A stretch of DNA of 64,000 nt from NCBI GenBank assembly GCA_944381575.1, contig CALWLS010000001.1, positions 186,001 through 250,000 on the forward strand. Direction: 5' to 3'. A model generated the notes under the pieces. It saw only the letters and a list, made by a program, of their open reading frames with translations, searched no databases and was not told the origin of the DNA. Each line of letters begins with the position of its first letter. Positions within the stretch are counted from its first letter, which is position 1. Shown here piece by piece: positions 63,965 to 64,000 of the stretch. This DNA comes from an uncultured Lachnospiraceae bacterium (GTDB lineage: Bacteria > Bacillota > Clostridia > Lachnospirales > Lachnospiraceae). Position numbers and translations under genes: made by a program.

Positions 63965-64000
63965 TTAAAAATTGATCAATAAACGTTTGCCGGACAATGA

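Noticed and set aside
1..64000. Search for CRISPR arrays, insertion sequences, prophage or integrase genes
   Set aside because: No repeat-spacer pattern, transposase, integrase, terminal inverted repeats or composition shift was seen on reading either strand.

Overview
The window looks like chromosomal housekeeping DNA from a Gram-positive anaerobe of the class Clostridia, most likely a Lachnospiraceae-type organism. Reasons: a clpC-radA pair, a SpoVB/MurJ-type flippase, a DUF896 protein, rubredoxin, an EFR1-type flavodoxin/ferredoxin fusion, a miaB-mutS-mutL-miaA-YnbB run, and an mreC-mreD-pbp2-rodA-mgsA run. Codon use is uniform, with Arg mostly AGG, many ATA (Ile) codons and many CTTAAG strings. 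I see no transposase, integrase, phage gene, CRISPR array or compositional island. All protein genes but one (35595-36374) and both tRNAs lie on the + strand, as expected for a single replichore arm.

Layout. 1-2860: a HerA-like DUF853 ATPase cut by the window edge, and an RsmF-type rRNA methyltransferase. 2861-6890: a two-gene cell-surface unit, a glucosaminidase with a wall-binding-like insert and a cohesin-like membrane protein. 7014-11374: clpC, radA and a small export-family membrane protein. 11450-13105: tRNA-Trp, then metK behind a strong promoter and a SAM (S-box) riboswitch with terminator. 13106-18350: a leader with two phased DnaA boxes, then an SLH-like secreted protein and a MacA-MacB-type export system. 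18503-19791: an SPFH protein and a small membrane protein. 20081-22306: pnp. 22493-26313: a compact UvrD-like helicase and a two-component system. 26333-30761: tRNA-Pro, an unexplained structured leader, cdd, a YtxH-like acidic protein, alaS and rubredoxin. 30982-34451: rpsU, phoH, ybeY and a flippase. 34487-36374: an HI0933-type flavoprotein convergent with the EFR1 protein. 36585-39843: a likely muropeptide-dipeptide unit (dipeptide epimerase, transporter, serine hydrolase). 39923-43992: a DUF308 membrane protein, a Crp/Fnr regulator, a large FAD protein, DUF896 and a HAD phosphatase. 43997-52266: miaB, mutS, mutL, miaA and a PLP lyase. 52387-60178: radC, mreC, mreD, a class B PBP, rodA, a methylglyoxal-synthase homologue and a lipoprotein D,D-carboxypeptidase. 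60269-63964: a small P-loop protein, an HlyD-like membrane protein and a class I/II aminotransferase.

Two themes recur. One is the cell envelope: hydrolases, cohesin/SLH surface proteins, elongation-complex proteins, PBPs, flippase and muropeptide recycling. The other is genome and RNA maintenance: mutSL, radA, radC, PNPase, YbeY, PhoH, RsmF and tRNA modification.

The most unusual item is the methylglyoxal-synthase homologue at 58822-59211 in the elongation operon. It has lost three of the four conserved aspartates of the enzyme, all to amides, while keeping the phosphate-binding threonines. It may be a ligand-binding pseudoenzyme rather than an enzyme. Other points of note are the glucosaminidase whose catalytic domain is interrupted by a wall-binding-like module, a UvrD-like helicase without a 2B domain and with a near-leaderless start, a tandemly duplicated membrane-fusion adaptor, an S-box riboswitch apparently lacking helix P4, and a candidate structured RNA upstream of cdd. 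All functional assignments rest on motif recognition by eye; no database search was run.
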